The notes beneath the pieces were generated by a model. The model had not been told where the DNA came from. It saw only the letters and a list, made by a program, of their open reading frames with translations, and ran no database searches. The translations under genes and the position numbers were made by a program. A stretch of DNA of 64,000 bases from Streptococcus sp. HMSC074B11. Lineage in GTDB: Bacteria; Bacillota; Bacilli; Lactobacillales; Streptococcaceae. This document shows positions 1 through 8,533 of the stretch, piece by piece. Where the stretch lies: contig NZ_KV794260.1 of NCBI RefSeq assembly GCF_001808705.1, forward strand, positions 118,556 through 182,555, in the 5' to 3' direction. Within the stretch, counting starts at the first letter, position 1. Every line of letters begins with the position of its first letter.

Positions 1-1509
1 GTTGAAACTTCTGTAGCTTCAGAACCAGTTGTATCTTCAGAGCCAGTTGTATCTTCAGAGCCAGCTGTAGTTTCAGAGCCAGTTGTAGCTCCAGATCCTC
101 TACCATCAACGGAAGCTGTTGAACCCGTCAAGCCTCTTGAACCTGCTCAACCAGCGGAAGAAGAGAAAGAGTTCAATGCTATTTCGGCAAGGATTCCAGT
201 TTCTTATCGTACGAATCAGGCTAAACCAAGTCCTGCTAGAAAGAATATTAAACCTCAACCGAAACCAACAGTTCTTGCAAAAGAAACTCCAAGTCAAGAG
301 CCAGTTGCTCCAGTTGAAACTAGAACTGAACTTCCTAGAAGAAGTCGTAAAGAATCAGTGAAACCAATCAAGAAAAAGAAAAAATCACGCTTGAAAGGAT
401 TTTTCGTAACAGTATTTGTTTTATTGATTTTACTAGGTGTGGGTGGATTCTTTGGTTACCGTTATGTCGAATCTGCACTCCAACCGGTTGATGCAAATTC
501 AAAACAGTATGTTACGGTTCAGATTCCAGAAGGGGCCAATCTTCAGCAAATTGGTGATACCTTAGAAAAATCTGAATTGGTAAAACACGGTTTTATCTTT
601 AGCCTTTATGCTAAGTATAAAGACTACAATGATTTGAAATCTGGTTACTATAATTTACAAAAGAGCATGAGTACAGATGATATCATCAAAGAATTGCAAA
701 AGGGTGGAACGCCTCAACCTCAAGAAGTTGCACTTGCAAATCTTACAATCCCTGAAGGTTATACCCTTGATCAAATCGCACAAACAGTTGGTCAGCTTCA
801 AGGAGACTTTAAAGAACCTTTGACTGCTGATGCCTTCTTGGCAAAAGTTCAAGATGAAACCTTCATCTCTCAATTGGTTGCTAAGTACCCAACCCTTCTC
901 GAAAGTCTACCAACTAAAGAAAGTGGTGTTCGTTATCGTCTAGAAGGATACCTATTCCCAGCAACTTATGCTATCAAAGAAAGCACAACTATTGAAAGCT
1001 TGATTGATGAAATGGTGGCAGCTATGGACAAAAACTTGTCAGCACATTACACTGCAATCAAAGAAAAGAATTTGACAGTGAATGAACTCCTCACCATTGC
1101 ATCACTTGTGGAAAAAGAAGGATTGAAAACTGACGATCGCAAACTGATCGCTGGAGTTTTCTATAATCGTTTGAACCTTGGTATGCCACTCCAAAGTAAC
1201 ATTGCTATTCTCTATGCAGAAGGTAAGCTAGGACAAAATATTAGCTTGGCAGATGATGCAGCAATTGATACAACAATCAATTCACCTTATAATGTTTATA
1301 CAAACCTTGGCTTAATGCCTGGCCCAGTAGACAGTCCAAGTCTAGATGCAATTGAAGCAAGTATCAATCAAACTAAGAGCGACTATCTCTACTTTGTAGC
1401 CAATGTACAAGATGGTAAGGTTTACTTTGCAACGACACGAGAGGAACATGATCGAAACGTTGCAGAGCATGTTAACAGTAAATTGACACAATCAAGTAGT
1501 TCAAACTAA
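1..1509 (+). CDS. mltG: Endolytic murein transglycosylase MltG (5' end outside window)
   Basis: The frame is open from base 1, so the start lies upstream. About 130 visible residues form a cytoplasmic Pro/Glu/Ser/Val-rich region, then a basic KKKKKSR stretch, one membrane segment (about residues 134-156 of the visible part) and an extracellular YceG/MltG domain. The motif SLVEKEG near residue 250 matches the family's catalytic Glu region (family knowledge). MltG cuts nascent glycan strands at the outer face of the membrane during peripheral wall growth. The long cytoplasmic N-terminus is typical of streptococcal MltG. A GTG at 358 is internal, because coding sense continues upstream of it. 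Confidence 0.93.
   Translation, partial: VETSVASEPVVSSEPVVSSEPAVVSEPVVAPDPLPSTEAVEPVKPLEPAQPAEEEKEFNAISARIPVSYRTNQAKPSPARKNIKPQPKPTVLAKETPSQEPVAPVETRTELPRRSRKESVKPIKKKKKSRLKGFFVTVFVLLILLGVGGFFGYRYVESALQPVDANSKQYVTVQIPEGANLQQIGDTLEKSELVKHGFIFSLYAKYKDYNDLKSGYYNLQKSMSTDDIIKELQKGGTPQPQEVALANLTIPEGYTLDQIAQTVGQLQGDFKEPLTADAFLAKVQDETFISQLVAKYPTLLESLPTKESGVRYRLEGYLFPATYAIKESTTIESLIDEMVAAMDKNLSAHYTAIKEKNLTVNELLTIASLVEKEGLKTDDRKLIAGVFYNRLNLGMPLQSNIAILYAEGKLGQNISLADDAAIDTTINSPYNVYTNLGLMPGPVDSPSLDAIEASINQTKSDYLYFVANVQDGKVYFATTREEHDRNVAEHVNSKLTQSSSSN
19..90 (+). repeat. Four in-frame 18-bp coding repeats in mltG
   Basis: Four units starting at 19, 37, 55 and 73 encode SEPVVS, SEPVVS, SEPAVV and SEPVVA. 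They lie in the cytoplasmic low-complexity region. Copy number may vary between strains by slippage without changing frame. Further copies could lie left of the window. Confidence 0.85.
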
Positions 1510-1609
1510 CTCTTAGAACAAGATTTGCTATTACATCCGTGAATGTTGAAGATAATCTCTTCTTTTCACGATCAAAGCAAGTCACACCAGTCTTTCCGCT
1601 ATGATTAGA

Positions 1610-1639
1610 AACGCCTGAAATTCACAAGTTTTAGGCGTT
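1610..1639 (+). terminator. Hairpin downstream of mltG
   Basis: The arms AACGCCTGAAA and TTTTAGGCGTT (one G-T pair) enclose an 8-nt loop. No strong U-run follows, so termination is only probable. The 1510-1863 gap holds no convincing gene: it contains this hairpin, the greA promoter and a second hairpin. Confidence 0.45.
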
Positions 1640-1672
1640 CGGAAATTGCGAAAGTAAATCCTACCTAATTAT

Positions 1673-1700
1673 TTGAACCTTAGTCTAGAAGTGATAGAAT
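1673..1700 (+). promoter_or_regulatory. Probable greA promoter
   Basis: TTGAAC (1673-1678), a 16-bp spacer and TAGAAT (1695-1700) with a TG extension. This would give a leader of about 155 nt before the greA start. Confidence 0.55.
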
Positions 1701-1785
1701 CATTAGGTTTAGGCACAGATTTTAAAAGGTCGATACTGACCAAAATCATTTAAGGAAAGCTTTTAAAAGACTTTGTCTTCATTGT

Positions 1786-1813
1786 AAAATTATGTGGTTT
1801 ACCACATAATTTT
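1786..1813 (+). promoter_or_regulatory. Perfect 12-bp hairpin in the greA leader
   Basis: AAAATTATGTGG, a TTTA loop and CCACATAATTTT form a perfect stem ending about 50 nt before the greA ATG. It lies downstream of the probable promoter, so it would be transcribed in the leader. It could act as an attenuator or an RNA-stability element. Confidence 0.6.
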
Positions 1814-1863
1814 GCTTTACTACCTAAAGAAATTTAAATTTAATCAAAAGAAAGTTGAGAAAA

Positions 1864-2346
1864 ATGGCAGAAAAAACATATCCAATGACCCTTGAAGAAA
1901 AGGAAAAACTCGAAAAAGAATTAGAAGAGTTGAAACTAGTTCGTCGTCCAGAAGTTGTAGAACGCATCAAGATTGCGCGTTCATACGGTGACTTGTCAGA
2001 AAATAGTGAGTATGAAGCAGCTAAGGATGAGCAGGCCTTCGTTGAAGGACAAATCTCTAGCTTGGAAACCAAAATCCGTTATGCTGAGATTGTTAATAGC
2101 GATGCAGTTGCTCAAGATGAAGTTGCTATCGGGAAAACAGTCACTATCCAAGAAATTGGTGAAGACGACGAAGAAGTATATATCATCGTGGGATCAGCGG
2201 GTGCAGATGCCTTTGCAGGTAAAGTATCAAATGAAAGCCCAATTGGGCAAGCCTTGATTGGTAAGAAAACAGGTGATACTGCTACGATTGAAACACCTGT
2301 AGGAAGCTATGATGTTAAAATCTTAAAAGTAGAAAAAACAGTTTAG
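1864..2346 (+). CDS. greA: Transcription elongation factor GreA
   Basis: The 160-residue product has the usual GreA length. An N-terminal helical coiled coil (about residues 5-75, with the [11 protein letters not shown] segment at its tip) is followed by an FKBP-like C-terminal domain. GreA enters the RNA polymerase secondary channel and stimulates cleavage of backtracked transcripts. I chose the ATG at 1864, which gives the family N-terminus MAEKTYPMT; an in-frame TTG at 1855 is less likely. The gene appears monocistronic, with its own promoter and a terminator after it. Confidence 0.96.
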   Translation: MAEKTYPMTLEEKEKLEKELEELKLVRRPEVVERIKIARSYGDLSENSEYEAAKDEQAFVEGQISSLETKIRYAEIVNSDAVAQDEVAIGKTVTIQEIGEDDEEVYIIVGSAGADAFAGKVSNESPIGQALIGKKTGDTATIETPVGSYDVKILKVEKTV

Positions 2347-2354
2347 TAGGAATG

Positions 2355-2403
2355 AAAAGAAGGAGTAGATATAGGGAAAGCGCTTCCCATCACTCCTTTT
2401 CTT
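2355..2403 (+). terminator. Terminator after greA
   Basis: AAGGAGT (2360-2366) pairs with ACTCCTT (2392-2398) around an inner GGGAA/TTCCC stem, and a T-rich tail follows. Confidence 0.7.
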
Positions 2404-2428
2404 AATTCTAAAAACTAGAGGAGACTAT

Positions 2429-3802
2429 ATGAATTCAGAAAATAAGCACAAAAAGAAAAATAAAATGGAACGTGGGTTAACCAATCGCCATGTTCAGGTT
2501 ATGGCGATTGCAGGAACAATTGGAACAGGACTTTTTCTAGGAGCTGGACGTTCCATTAGTTTGACAGGTCCGTCAATCGTCTTGGTCTATATGATTACAG
2601 GTGGCTTTATGTATCTTATGATGCGTGCTATCGGGGAAATGTTGTACCAAGATCCGGAGCAACATACCTTTATCAACTTTATTACCCGTTATCTTGGTCA
2701 GGGCTGGGGTTACTTCTCAGTCTGGTCATACTGGCTCTCAGTAGTCTTTATCGGAATGGCCGAGATTACGGCTATTGCTCACTATGTTCAGTTTTGGTTT
2801 CCATCCTGGCCATCTTGGTTGATTCAGGTTGTATTTCTGACAATTTTGGGATTGGTCAATCTGATTGCTGTTAAAATCTTTGGTGAAGTAGAATTTTGGT
2901 TTGCTATGATCAAAATTGTGGCCATTCTCGCCATGATTGCAACAGGGGTCTTTCTTGTCTTGACCGGTTTTGAAACTCCATATGGTTCAGCAAGTCTTGC
3001 CAATATCAGTGAACACTTCTCACTTTTCCCAAATGGTGCTATGAACTTTGTCATGGCCTTCCAGATGGTTTTCTTTGCTTACTTGATGATTGAATTTATC
3101 GGTGTTACTACATCTGAAACCAAGGATCCAAGAAAAGTCTTGCCTAAGGCTGTTAAGGAAATTCCCTTGCGAATTATCTTTTTCTATGGTGGAGCTCTCT
3201 TAGCCATCATGTCTATTATTCCTTGGCGTGAGCTTTCTGCAGCAGATTCACCATTTGTAACGGTATTTGAACTTGTTGGTCTTAAGTGGGCGGCAGCTTT
3301 AATTAACTTTGTAGTTTTGACTTCAGCTGCATCAGCCTTGAATTCAACCCTGTACTCAACAGGTCGTCATTTGTACCAAATTGCCCATGATTCACCAAAT
3401 CGTTTCTTGAAAGCTATTAAGGCAGATACACTCTCACGTCACAACGTTCCTCAGAATGCTATCATTGCTTCTGCCGTATTGATTGGTTTTGCAGCCTTCA
3501 TCAATGTCCTTCCAGGCGTATCAGATGCCTTTGCTTTGATTACAGCTTCTTCATCAGGTGTTTATATCGCTATCTACATCTTGATCATGGTAGCCCATCT
3601 CAAATATCGTAAGTCTAAAGACTTTATGTCGGATGGCTATCTCATGCCTCAATATCGCTTGCTAAATCCTTTAACAATGCTCTTCTTTATCTTTGTATTT
3701 GGAACCCTCTTTTTACAAGAATCAACTGTAATGGGAGCTCGAGGTTCAGCAATCTGGATTGTTGCATTTGGTATTTATAGCCAATGGAAGTTTAGAAAAT
3801 AA
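2429..3802 (+). CDS. APC-family amino acid permease
   Basis: This 457-residue integral membrane protein has about 12 hydrophobic segments. The N-terminal GTIGTGLFLGAG signature (residues 29-40) and the conserved EFIGVTTSET region place it in the amino acid-polyamine-organocation superfamily, amino-acid transporter branch. It should import an amino acid with protons across the cytoplasmic membrane. The substrate cannot be read from the sequence; the lysine/asparagine/D-alanine-type permeases are all plausible. The ATG at 2429 has a GAGGAG ribosome site. An internal ATG at codon 13 is an alternative start. Confidence 0.85.
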   Translation: MNSENKHKKKNKMERGLTNRHVQVMAIAGTIGTGLFLGAGRSISLTGPSIVLVYMITGGFMYLMMRAIGEMLYQDPEQHTFINFITRYLGQGWGYFSVWSYWLSVVFIGMAEITAIAHYVQFWFPSWPSWLIQVVFLTILGLVNLIAVKIFGEVEFWFAMIKIVAILAMIATGVFLVLTGFETPYGSASLANISEHFSLFPNGAMNFVMAFQMVFFAYLMIEFIGVTTSETKDPRKVLPKAVKEIPLRIIFFYGGALLAIMSIIPWRELSAADSPFVTVFELVGLKWAAALINFVVLTSAASALNSTLYSTGRHLYQIAHDSPNRFLKAIKADTLSRHNVPQNAIIASAVLIGFAAFINVLPGVSDAFALITASSSGVYIAIYILIMVAHLKYRKSKDFMSDGYLMPQYRLLNPLTMLFFIFVFGTLFLQESTVMGARGSAIWIVAFGIYSQWKFRK

Positions 3803-3810
3803 GTCAGAAG

Positions 3811-3839
3811 CTCATCAACTTAGGTTGGTGAGTTTTTTT
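3811..3839 (+). terminator. Terminator after the permease
   Basis: The 9-bp stem CTCATCAAC/GTTGGTGAG with loop TTAG is followed by seven T. Confidence 0.88.
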
Positions 3840-3901
3840 AGTTTGACAGTTCTTTAAAATAGGAATATAATCAAGGCGTAAGTGTCTTGGAGGAGGGTTT
3901 G

Positions 3902-4312
3902 ATGCACATTAGATTGGAGAATACAGAGTCCCAGAAAGCACAGGAGATAGGGGATTTGATTCGCTCCTATAATCGTTCCAAAAGAGAAACTTCTGAAAGT
4001 GAGCCACTAAACCTTTATGTCGAAGATGAACATGGTCAACTCCTGGCTGGTTTAGTAGCAGAGACCTTTGGGAATTGGCTAGAAATCGAGTATTTATTTG
4101 TGAAAGAAGACTTGCGAGGACAAGGAATCGGCTCCCAACTATTGCAGCAAGCAGAGAGTGAAGCTAAAAAGAGAAACTGTCGCTTTGCTTTTGTGAATAC
4201 TTATCAATTTCAAGCGCCAGCCTTTTATCAAAAGCAGGGCTACAAGGAAGTCTTTACCTTAAAAGACTATCCGTATACTGGACAAAGGCACTATTATCAC
4301 AAAGATTTGTAA
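3902..4312 (+). CDS. GNAT-family N-acetyltransferase
   Basis: The 136-residue protein carries the GNAT acetyl-CoA site RGQGIGSQLLQQAE (motif A, about residues 75-88) and a C-terminal YQKQGYKEV segment typical of the fold. It should move an acetyl group from acetyl-CoA to an amine; the substrate is unknown. The start is the ATG at 3902, placed 4-10 nt after a strong GGAGGAGGG. A TTG 15 nt upstream sits inside that ribosome site and is unlikely. The gene is flanked by a terminator and a new promoter, so it is probably transcribed alone. Confidence 0.85.
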   Translation: MHIRLENTESQKAQEIGDLIRSYNRSKRETSESEPLNLYVEDEHGQLLAGLVAETFGNWLEIEYLFVKEDLRGQGIGSQLLQQAESEAKKRNCRFAFVNTYQFQAPAFYQKQGYKEVFTLKDYPYTGQRHYYHKDL

Positions 4313-4383
4313 ACAGAGAACTCTCTATCATGTAAGTGGTAGAATTTTTTGTTAAAAAAATCGCACAAAACGACAGATATATA

Positions 4384-4411
4384 TTGCATAATGTAAAATA
4401 TATGATATAAT
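4384..4411 (+). promoter_or_regulatory. Promoter of the XRE-membrane protein operon
   Basis: TTGCAT (4384-4389), a 16-bp spacer and TATAAT (4406-4411) with a TG extension. The AT-rich near-palindrome around 4375-4405 could be an autoregulatory operator for the adjacent repressor (inference). Confidence 0.7.
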
Positions 4412-4459
4412 GAACTTAGAAAGAAGCGCAACTTTTTAAAATCTAAAAGGAGGTAAGAA

Positions 4460-4669
4460 GTGGCTAAGAATTTAAAATTAAAACTCGCTCGAGTAGAGCT
4501 TGATATGACACAAGGTGATTTGGCAGAAGCTGTGGGTGTCACTAGGCAGACTATCGGCTTGATAGAAGCTGGAAAGTACAATCCTAGTCTTTCCATTTGC
4601 CAGTCCATTTGCAGATGCTTAGGTAAAACTTTAGATCAATTATTTTGGGAGGAAGAAGATGAAAAATAG
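4460..4669 (+). CDS. Small XRE-family transcriptional regulator
   Basis: The 69-residue protein is essentially one helix-turn-helix domain (QGDLAEAVGVTRQTIGLIEAGKYNPSL, about residues 15-40), as in the YgzD/YozG class. The start is a GTG at 4460 after AAAAGGAGG. The 3' end overlaps the next gene by 11 bases, so the three-gene set (4460-5610) is translationally coupled. It probably represses its own operon. Small regulators of this kind often precede one or two membrane proteins of unknown role. Confidence 0.88.
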   Translation: MAKNLKLKLARVELDMTQGDLAEAVGVTRQTIGLIEAGKYNPSLSICQSICRCLGKTLDQLFWEEEDEK

Positions 4670-5132
4670 AAAAAAACTTGTTATCAAAGATGAACGTACG
4701 GAAAAATTGGATGGAAATATTTCAGGAGAAATTCTCTTGGGAATGTACCTATTTTTGGCACTGGAAATTTTTGCCAAAGTTTATATTTTCAATTTAACAC
4801 TTCTGTCCTATTTGCCAGAATTACTTTTATTGATCGGAGTTGGTTTGTATGCCATTATTCGCCGCATGTATGTAGGAATTGATATTCGGGATATTGTAGA
4901 GAATACTGGAAAAGAAAGAGTTTTATCTGCTTTGGGATTTTCTATAGTGATTTTATTGATTGATATCGTAGGAAATCACGAGGAGCTGGTCAGTCTATTG
5001 ACTTGGAAGTACTCCCTAAAAGTGGTTCTAGCAGTTATCATCTATCTCGTTGGGAGTTATTCTATGGACCGAGTTATCCTATACTTGAATCGCAGAAATC
5101 AGCAAGTTTGGGAGGAAGAAGATGAAAAATAA
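4659..5132 (+). CDS. Membrane protein, DUF6773-like
   Basis: The 157-residue protein has a charged N-terminus, then four hydrophobic helices (about residues 24-45, 47-66, 86-106, 117-137). It resembles the streptococcal DUF6773 family that accompanies small XRE regulators; the assignment is from memory. It starts inside the end of the regulator gene and itself ends in the same WEEEDEK sequence because the ribosome site and start of the following gene are repeated there. Function unknown; it may be a membrane partner of the regulator. Confidence 0.7.
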   Translation: MKNRKKLVIKDERTEKLDGNISGEILLGMYLFLALEIFAKVYIFNLTLLSYLPELLLLIGVGLYAIIRRMYVGIDIRDIVENTGKERVLSALGFSIVILLIDIVGNHEELVSLLTWKYSLKVVLAVIIYLVGSYSMDRVILYLNRRNQQVWEEEDEK

Positions 5133-5610
5133 ATTTTATTATTATCAATTATTAGATGAAAGAGAAGAGCAACAACTTCATAAAGCTGGTGCAGAGAGTT
5201 TTCATATTTCTATCGGATTATTGTTTCTAGCTTATTTCATATCAGTGTTAGCACCAAGCCTTTTTAATCCTAGCATGATTCTCGCTATTATTATCATAGG
5301 GAATTTTTACTTTATCAATCGTGCTAGAAGTCTAGGTGTGACCTACTATAGTCGTTTTCATTTTACAATTTTAGGATGCCTGTTATTAACTCTAGTGATT
5401 ACAGCTACCTTGATGCTACAAAACTACCAGTTCAATATCGAAATTTATCAACACAACCCTCTACATCTTAAATACATTTCTGCTTGGGGCTTTACCTATC
5501 TCTTTTATCTTCCTTGGGTCTTCCTTGGAAACTTAGGTTTGAAAAGTTATGGTGAATGGGCTCAGAAGAAGTATGAGAAGGATATGGATGAGTTCGAGAG
5601 CATAGAATAG
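5122..5610 (+). CDS. Membrane protein, DUF3278-like
   Basis: The 162-residue protein has a polar N-terminal 30 residues and about four membrane helices. It resembles the streptococcal DUF3278 family found downstream of small XRE regulators (family assignment from memory). The start overlaps the previous gene by 11 bases. A hydrophilic EKDMDEFESIE tail is likely cytoplasmic. No catalytic motif is visible, and function is unknown. Confidence 0.7.
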   Translation: MKNKFYYYQLLDEREEQQLHKAGAESFHISIGLLFLAYFISVLAPSLFNPSMILAIIIIGNFYFINRARSLGVTYYSRFHFTILGCLLLTLVITATLMLQNYQFNIEIYQHNPLHLKYISAWGFTYLFYLPWVFLGNLGLKSYGEWAQKKYEKDMDEFESIE

Positions 5611-5645
5611 CTTGTTAGCTTTTTATCAATATCGATAAAATGTGT

Positions 5646-5692
5646 TATAATAGTACTAATTTATGAGAAAAGAAGAATTATTTTCTTCTTTT
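5646..5692 (+). promoter_or_regulatory. pncB promoter and leader hairpin
   Basis: An extended -10, TGT-TATAAT (5646-5651), is followed by a perfect 10-bp hairpin AAAAGAAGAA/TTCTTCTTTT (5668-5692) ending in T-rich sequence, all before the pncB ribosome site. The hairpin could terminate or attenuate transcription. A TTTATC/GATAAA dyad sits just upstream, at about 5622-5639. Confidence 0.55.
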
Positions 5693-5717
5693 TACAAATA
5701 AGGAAGAAGGACAGTAT

Positions 5718-7178
5718 ATGTACCCAGATGACAGTTTAACATTGCACACGGATTTGTATCAAATTAACATGATGCAGGTTTACTTTGACCAAGGGATTCA
5801 TAATAAGAAAGCGGTTTTTGAAGTTTATTTCCGCCAACAACCGTTTAAAAATGGTTATGCTGTATTTGCAGGTTTGGAACGAATTGTGAAATACCTTGAA
5901 AACTTGCGTTTCTCAGATAGCGATATAACTTATTTGGAATCACTTGGTTATCACGGCGCCTTCTTGGAATATCTCCGTAATCTCAAGTTGGAATTGACTG
6001 TACGTTCTGCTCAAGAAGGGGACTTAGTATTTGCTAATGAACCGATCGTTCAAGTGGAGGGACCTTTGGCTCAGTGTCAGTTGGTTGAAACAGCACTTTT
6101 AAATATCGTCAACTTTCAAACCTTGATTGCGACCAAGGCTGCTCGTATTCGTTCAGTCATTGAAGATGAGCCTTTGATGGAGTTCGGTACACGTCGTGCG
6201 CAAGAGATGGATGCAGCTATCTGGGGAACTCGTGCTGCTGTCATTGGTGGTGCCAATGGAACTAGTAATGTACGTGCAGGTAAACTCTTTGGGATTCCGG
6301 TTTTAGGGACTCACGCCCATGCCTTGGTTCAAGTCTATGGGAATGACTATCAGGCTTTCAAGGCTTATGCCTCAACTCACAAAAACTGTGTCTTCCTAGT
6401 GGATACCTACGATACTCTTCGGATCGGTGTTCCAGCAGCAATTCAGGTTGCGCGTGAACTTGGTGACAAGATTAATTTCCTTGGTGTTCGTATTGATTCT
6501 GGAGATATCGCCTATATTTCTAAAAAAGTTCGTCAACAACTGGACGAGGCAGGATTTACTGATGCTAAGATTTACGCATCAAATGACCTTGATGAAAATA
6601 CCATCCTTAACCTCAAAATGCAAAAAGCTAAGATTGATGTCTGGGGGGTAGGAACTAAGCTCATCACAGCCTATGACCAACCAGCACTTGGGGCAGTATA
6701 TAAGGTTGTTGCCATCGAAGATGAGAATGGTCATATGCGCAATACCATTAAACTTTCAAACAATGCAGAGAAGGTTTCAACACCAGGTAAGAAACAAGTT
6801 TGGCGCATCACCAGTCGTGAAAAAGGCAAGTCAGAAGGTGACTACATTACCTATGATGGTGTCGATGTTGCTAGTATGACTGAAATCAAGATGTTCCATC
6901 CAACCTATACTTACATCAAGAAAACTGTCCGTAATTTTGATGCTGTTCCTCTCTTGGTAGACATTTTCAAGGAAGGTAAGCTAGTCTATGATTTACCAAG
7001 TTTACCTGAAATTCAAGCCTATGCTCGTAAGGAATTTGACAAGCTCTGGGACGAATACAAACGTGTCCTGAACCCACAACATTACCCTGTCGACTTGGCT
7101 CGTGATGTATGGCAAGATAAGATGGACTTGATTGATAAGATGCGTAAGGAAGCTCTAGGTGAAGGAGAAGAAGAATGA
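5718..7178 (+). CDS. pncB: Nicotinate phosphoribosyltransferase
   Basis: The 486-residue length and the GTHAHALVQ segment (about residues 197-205) fit bacterial PncB. The enzyme joins nicotinate to PRPP, with ATP hydrolysis, to give nicotinate mononucleotide, the entry step of the Preiss-Handler NAD route in the cytoplasm. Other family marks are the N-terminal [10 protein letters not shown] and the [10 protein letters not shown] and GVRIDSGD segments. The last bases overlap nadE by 4, so the two salvage enzymes are translationally coupled. pncA, which makes nicotinate, is in the same window at 16.8 kb. Confidence 0.96.
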   Translation: MYPDDSLTLHTDLYQINMMQVYFDQGIHNKKAVFEVYFRQQPFKNGYAVFAGLERIVKYLENLRFSDSDITYLESLGYHGAFLEYLRNLKLELTVRSAQEGDLVFANEPIVQVEGPLAQCQLVETALLNIVNFQTLIATKAARIRSVIEDEPLMEFGTRRAQEMDAAIWGTRAAVIGGANGTSNVRAGKLFGIPVLGTHAHALVQVYGNDYQAFKAYASTHKNCVFLVDTYDTLRIGVPAAIQVARELGDKINFLGVRIDSGDIAYISKKVRQQLDEAGFTDAKIYASNDLDENTILNLKMQKAKIDVWGVGTKLITAYDQPALGAVYKVVAIEDENGHMRNTIKLSNNAEKVSTPGKKQVWRITSREKGKSEGDYITYDGVDVASMTEIKMFHPTYTYIKKTVRNFDAVPLLVDIFKEGKLVYDLPSLPEIQAYARKEFDKLWDEYKRVLNPQHYPVDLARDVWQDKMDLIDKMRKEALGEGEEE

Positions 7179-7999
7179 CCTTACAAGAAAGTATTATTCA
7201 ACAATTAGGAGTAAAGCCTGTGATTGATCCACAGGAGGAAATTCGTCGTTCTGTTGATTTCTTAAAAAGATACCTGAAAAAACATCCTTTTTTAAAGACA
7301 TTTGTCTTAGGAATTTCTGGAGGACAGGATTCGACCTTGGCAGGACGCTTGGCTCAGCTAGCTATGGAAGAAATGCGAGCTGAAACAGGTGATAACAGTT
7401 ATAAATTTATCGCTGTACGCCTGCCTTATGGAGTGCAAGCTGATGAAGCAGATGCTCAAAAAGCCCTAGCTTTTATCCGACCAGATGTGAGCTTGGTCGT
7501 TAATATCAAGGAATCTGCTGATGCTATGACAACAGCAGTGGAAGCAACAGGCAGTCCTGTTTCAGATTTTAACAAGGGGAATATCAAGGCTCGTAGTCGT
7601 ATGATTGCTCAATATGCACTCGCAGGAGCTCATAGTGGAGCAGTTATCGGGACTGACCATGCTGCGGAAAATATCACAGGTTTCTTTACCAAATTTGGTG
7701 ACGGTGGTGCAGATATTCTCCCGCTTTATCGCCTCAATAAACGCCAAGGGAAACAACTCTTGAAGGAACTTGGAGCTGATCCAGCCCTCTATGAAAAAAT
7801 CCCAACAGCAGATTTGGAAGAAGAAAAACCAGGTATTGCAGACGAAGTAGCTTTAGGAGTTACTTACAATGAAATTGATGATTACCTCGAAGGTAAGCAA
7901 GTCAGCCAAGAAGCCCAAGCAACCATTGAAAAATGGTGGTACAAAGGCCAACACAAACGCCACTTACCAATCACAGTGTTTGATACGTTTTGGGAGTGA
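7175..7999 (+). CDS. nadE: Ammonia-dependent NAD synthetase
   Basis: The 274-residue length matches stand-alone NadE without a glutaminase domain. The ATP pyrophosphatase loop SGGQDST is at residues 48-54. The enzyme converts deamido-NAD, ATP and ammonia to NAD. It overlaps pncB by 4 bases. The stop codon lies inside the left arm of a structured intergenic repeat, so the 3' end of the mRNA probably folds immediately after translation ends. Confidence 0.96.
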   Translation: MTLQESIIQQLGVKPVIDPQEEIRRSVDFLKRYLKKHPFLKTFVLGISGGQDSTLAGRLAQLAMEEMRAETGDNSYKFIAVRLPYGVQADEADAQKALAFIRPDVSLVVNIKESADAMTTAVEATGSPVSDFNKGNIKARSRMIAQYALAGAHSGAVIGTDHAAENITGFFTKFGDGGADILPLYRLNKRQGKQLLKELGADPALYEKIPTADLEEEKPGIADEVALGVTYNEIDDYLEGKQVSQEAQATIEKWWYKGQHKRHLPITVFDTFWE

Positions 8000-8112
8000 G
8001 ACAGAAATCGGTAACTCGAAGAGTTCGATTTCGTCGTCTCACCCCCGCAACGATGACTAGGCTTGAAAAAACTTGCTAAAGTGCATTTCAAGCCAGACAG
8101 CGACTGCGTCAA
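7996..8112 (+). repeat. Structured intergenic repeat, copy 1
   Basis: Nested stems GTGAGAC/GTCTCAC, GAAATCG/CGATTTC and AACTC/GAGTT form one long hairpin (7996-8042). A second stem GGCTTGAAA/TTTCAAGCC (8060-8094) follows. Related copies lie at 8290 and 57342. The copy at 57342 keeps the first hairpin through compensatory changes. Confidence 0.8.
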
Positions 8113-8156
8113 GTAACTAGATGAAAAAATTGTTTTATATCTGTTACTGAGTATAG

Positions 8157-8285
8157 TCTTTTTACCCTGAGCCTGAAAATAGAAAAGCGAGGAAAGTCCG
8201 GGGGACTTTTTACCCTTTCACCTAGAAATGAGAAAGAGAAGAAGGTCCAGTGGACCTTGAACCCCGAGTCTAGAAATAGGGAAAC
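8157..8285 (+). repeat. Short GTCC-hairpin repeats between the larger copies
   Basis: Units of about 50 bp resemble each other: TTTTACCCTGAGCCTGAAAA at about 8159, a related ACCCTTTCACCTAGAAA at 8212 and CCCCGAGTCTAGAAATAGG at 8262. Two of them end in small hairpins such as GGTCCAGTGGACC (8244-8256). Another unit follows copy 2 at 8446-8497. No gene is visible here. Confidence 0.65.
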
Positions 8286-8289
8286 GAGG

Positions 8290-8497
8290 CAGGTCGGTAA
8301 CTCGAAGAGTTCGATTTCGTAGTCTCACCCCCGCAAGGCTGACTAGGCTTGAAAAAGCTTGCTAAAGTGCATTTCAAGCCAGACAGCTACTGCGTCATAA
8401 AATTAGAGGAAACTGTTGTTTTCTCAATGTTTATGAGTAAAGTGTTTTTACCCTGATCCTAGAAATAAGAAAACTAAGAAGGTCCAGTGGACCTTTT
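8290..8497 (+). repeat. Structured intergenic repeat, copy 2 with tail
   Basis: Bases 8290-8397 match copy 1 closely apart from the left arm. The tail 8401-8497 matches the tail of copy 1 (8113-8210), including an ACCCTGATCCTAGAAATAAG unit and the AGGTCCAGTGGACCT hairpin. The roughly 210-bp composite was therefore duplicated in tandem. Confidence 0.75.
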
Positions 8498-8533
8498 TAG
8501 CTTGAACATTCAAATAGAAAGCGAGTTACGATT

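Noticed and set aside
19..90. Regular 18-bp repeats that could suggest a CRISPR array
   Set aside because: They are contiguous without spacers and encode an in-frame SEPVVS repeat of MltG.
4297..4608. Minus-strand ORF of 103 codons over the XRE promoter
   Set aside because: It lies across the acetyltransferase end, the promoter and the XRE gene on the opposite strand, with no ribosome site or homology.
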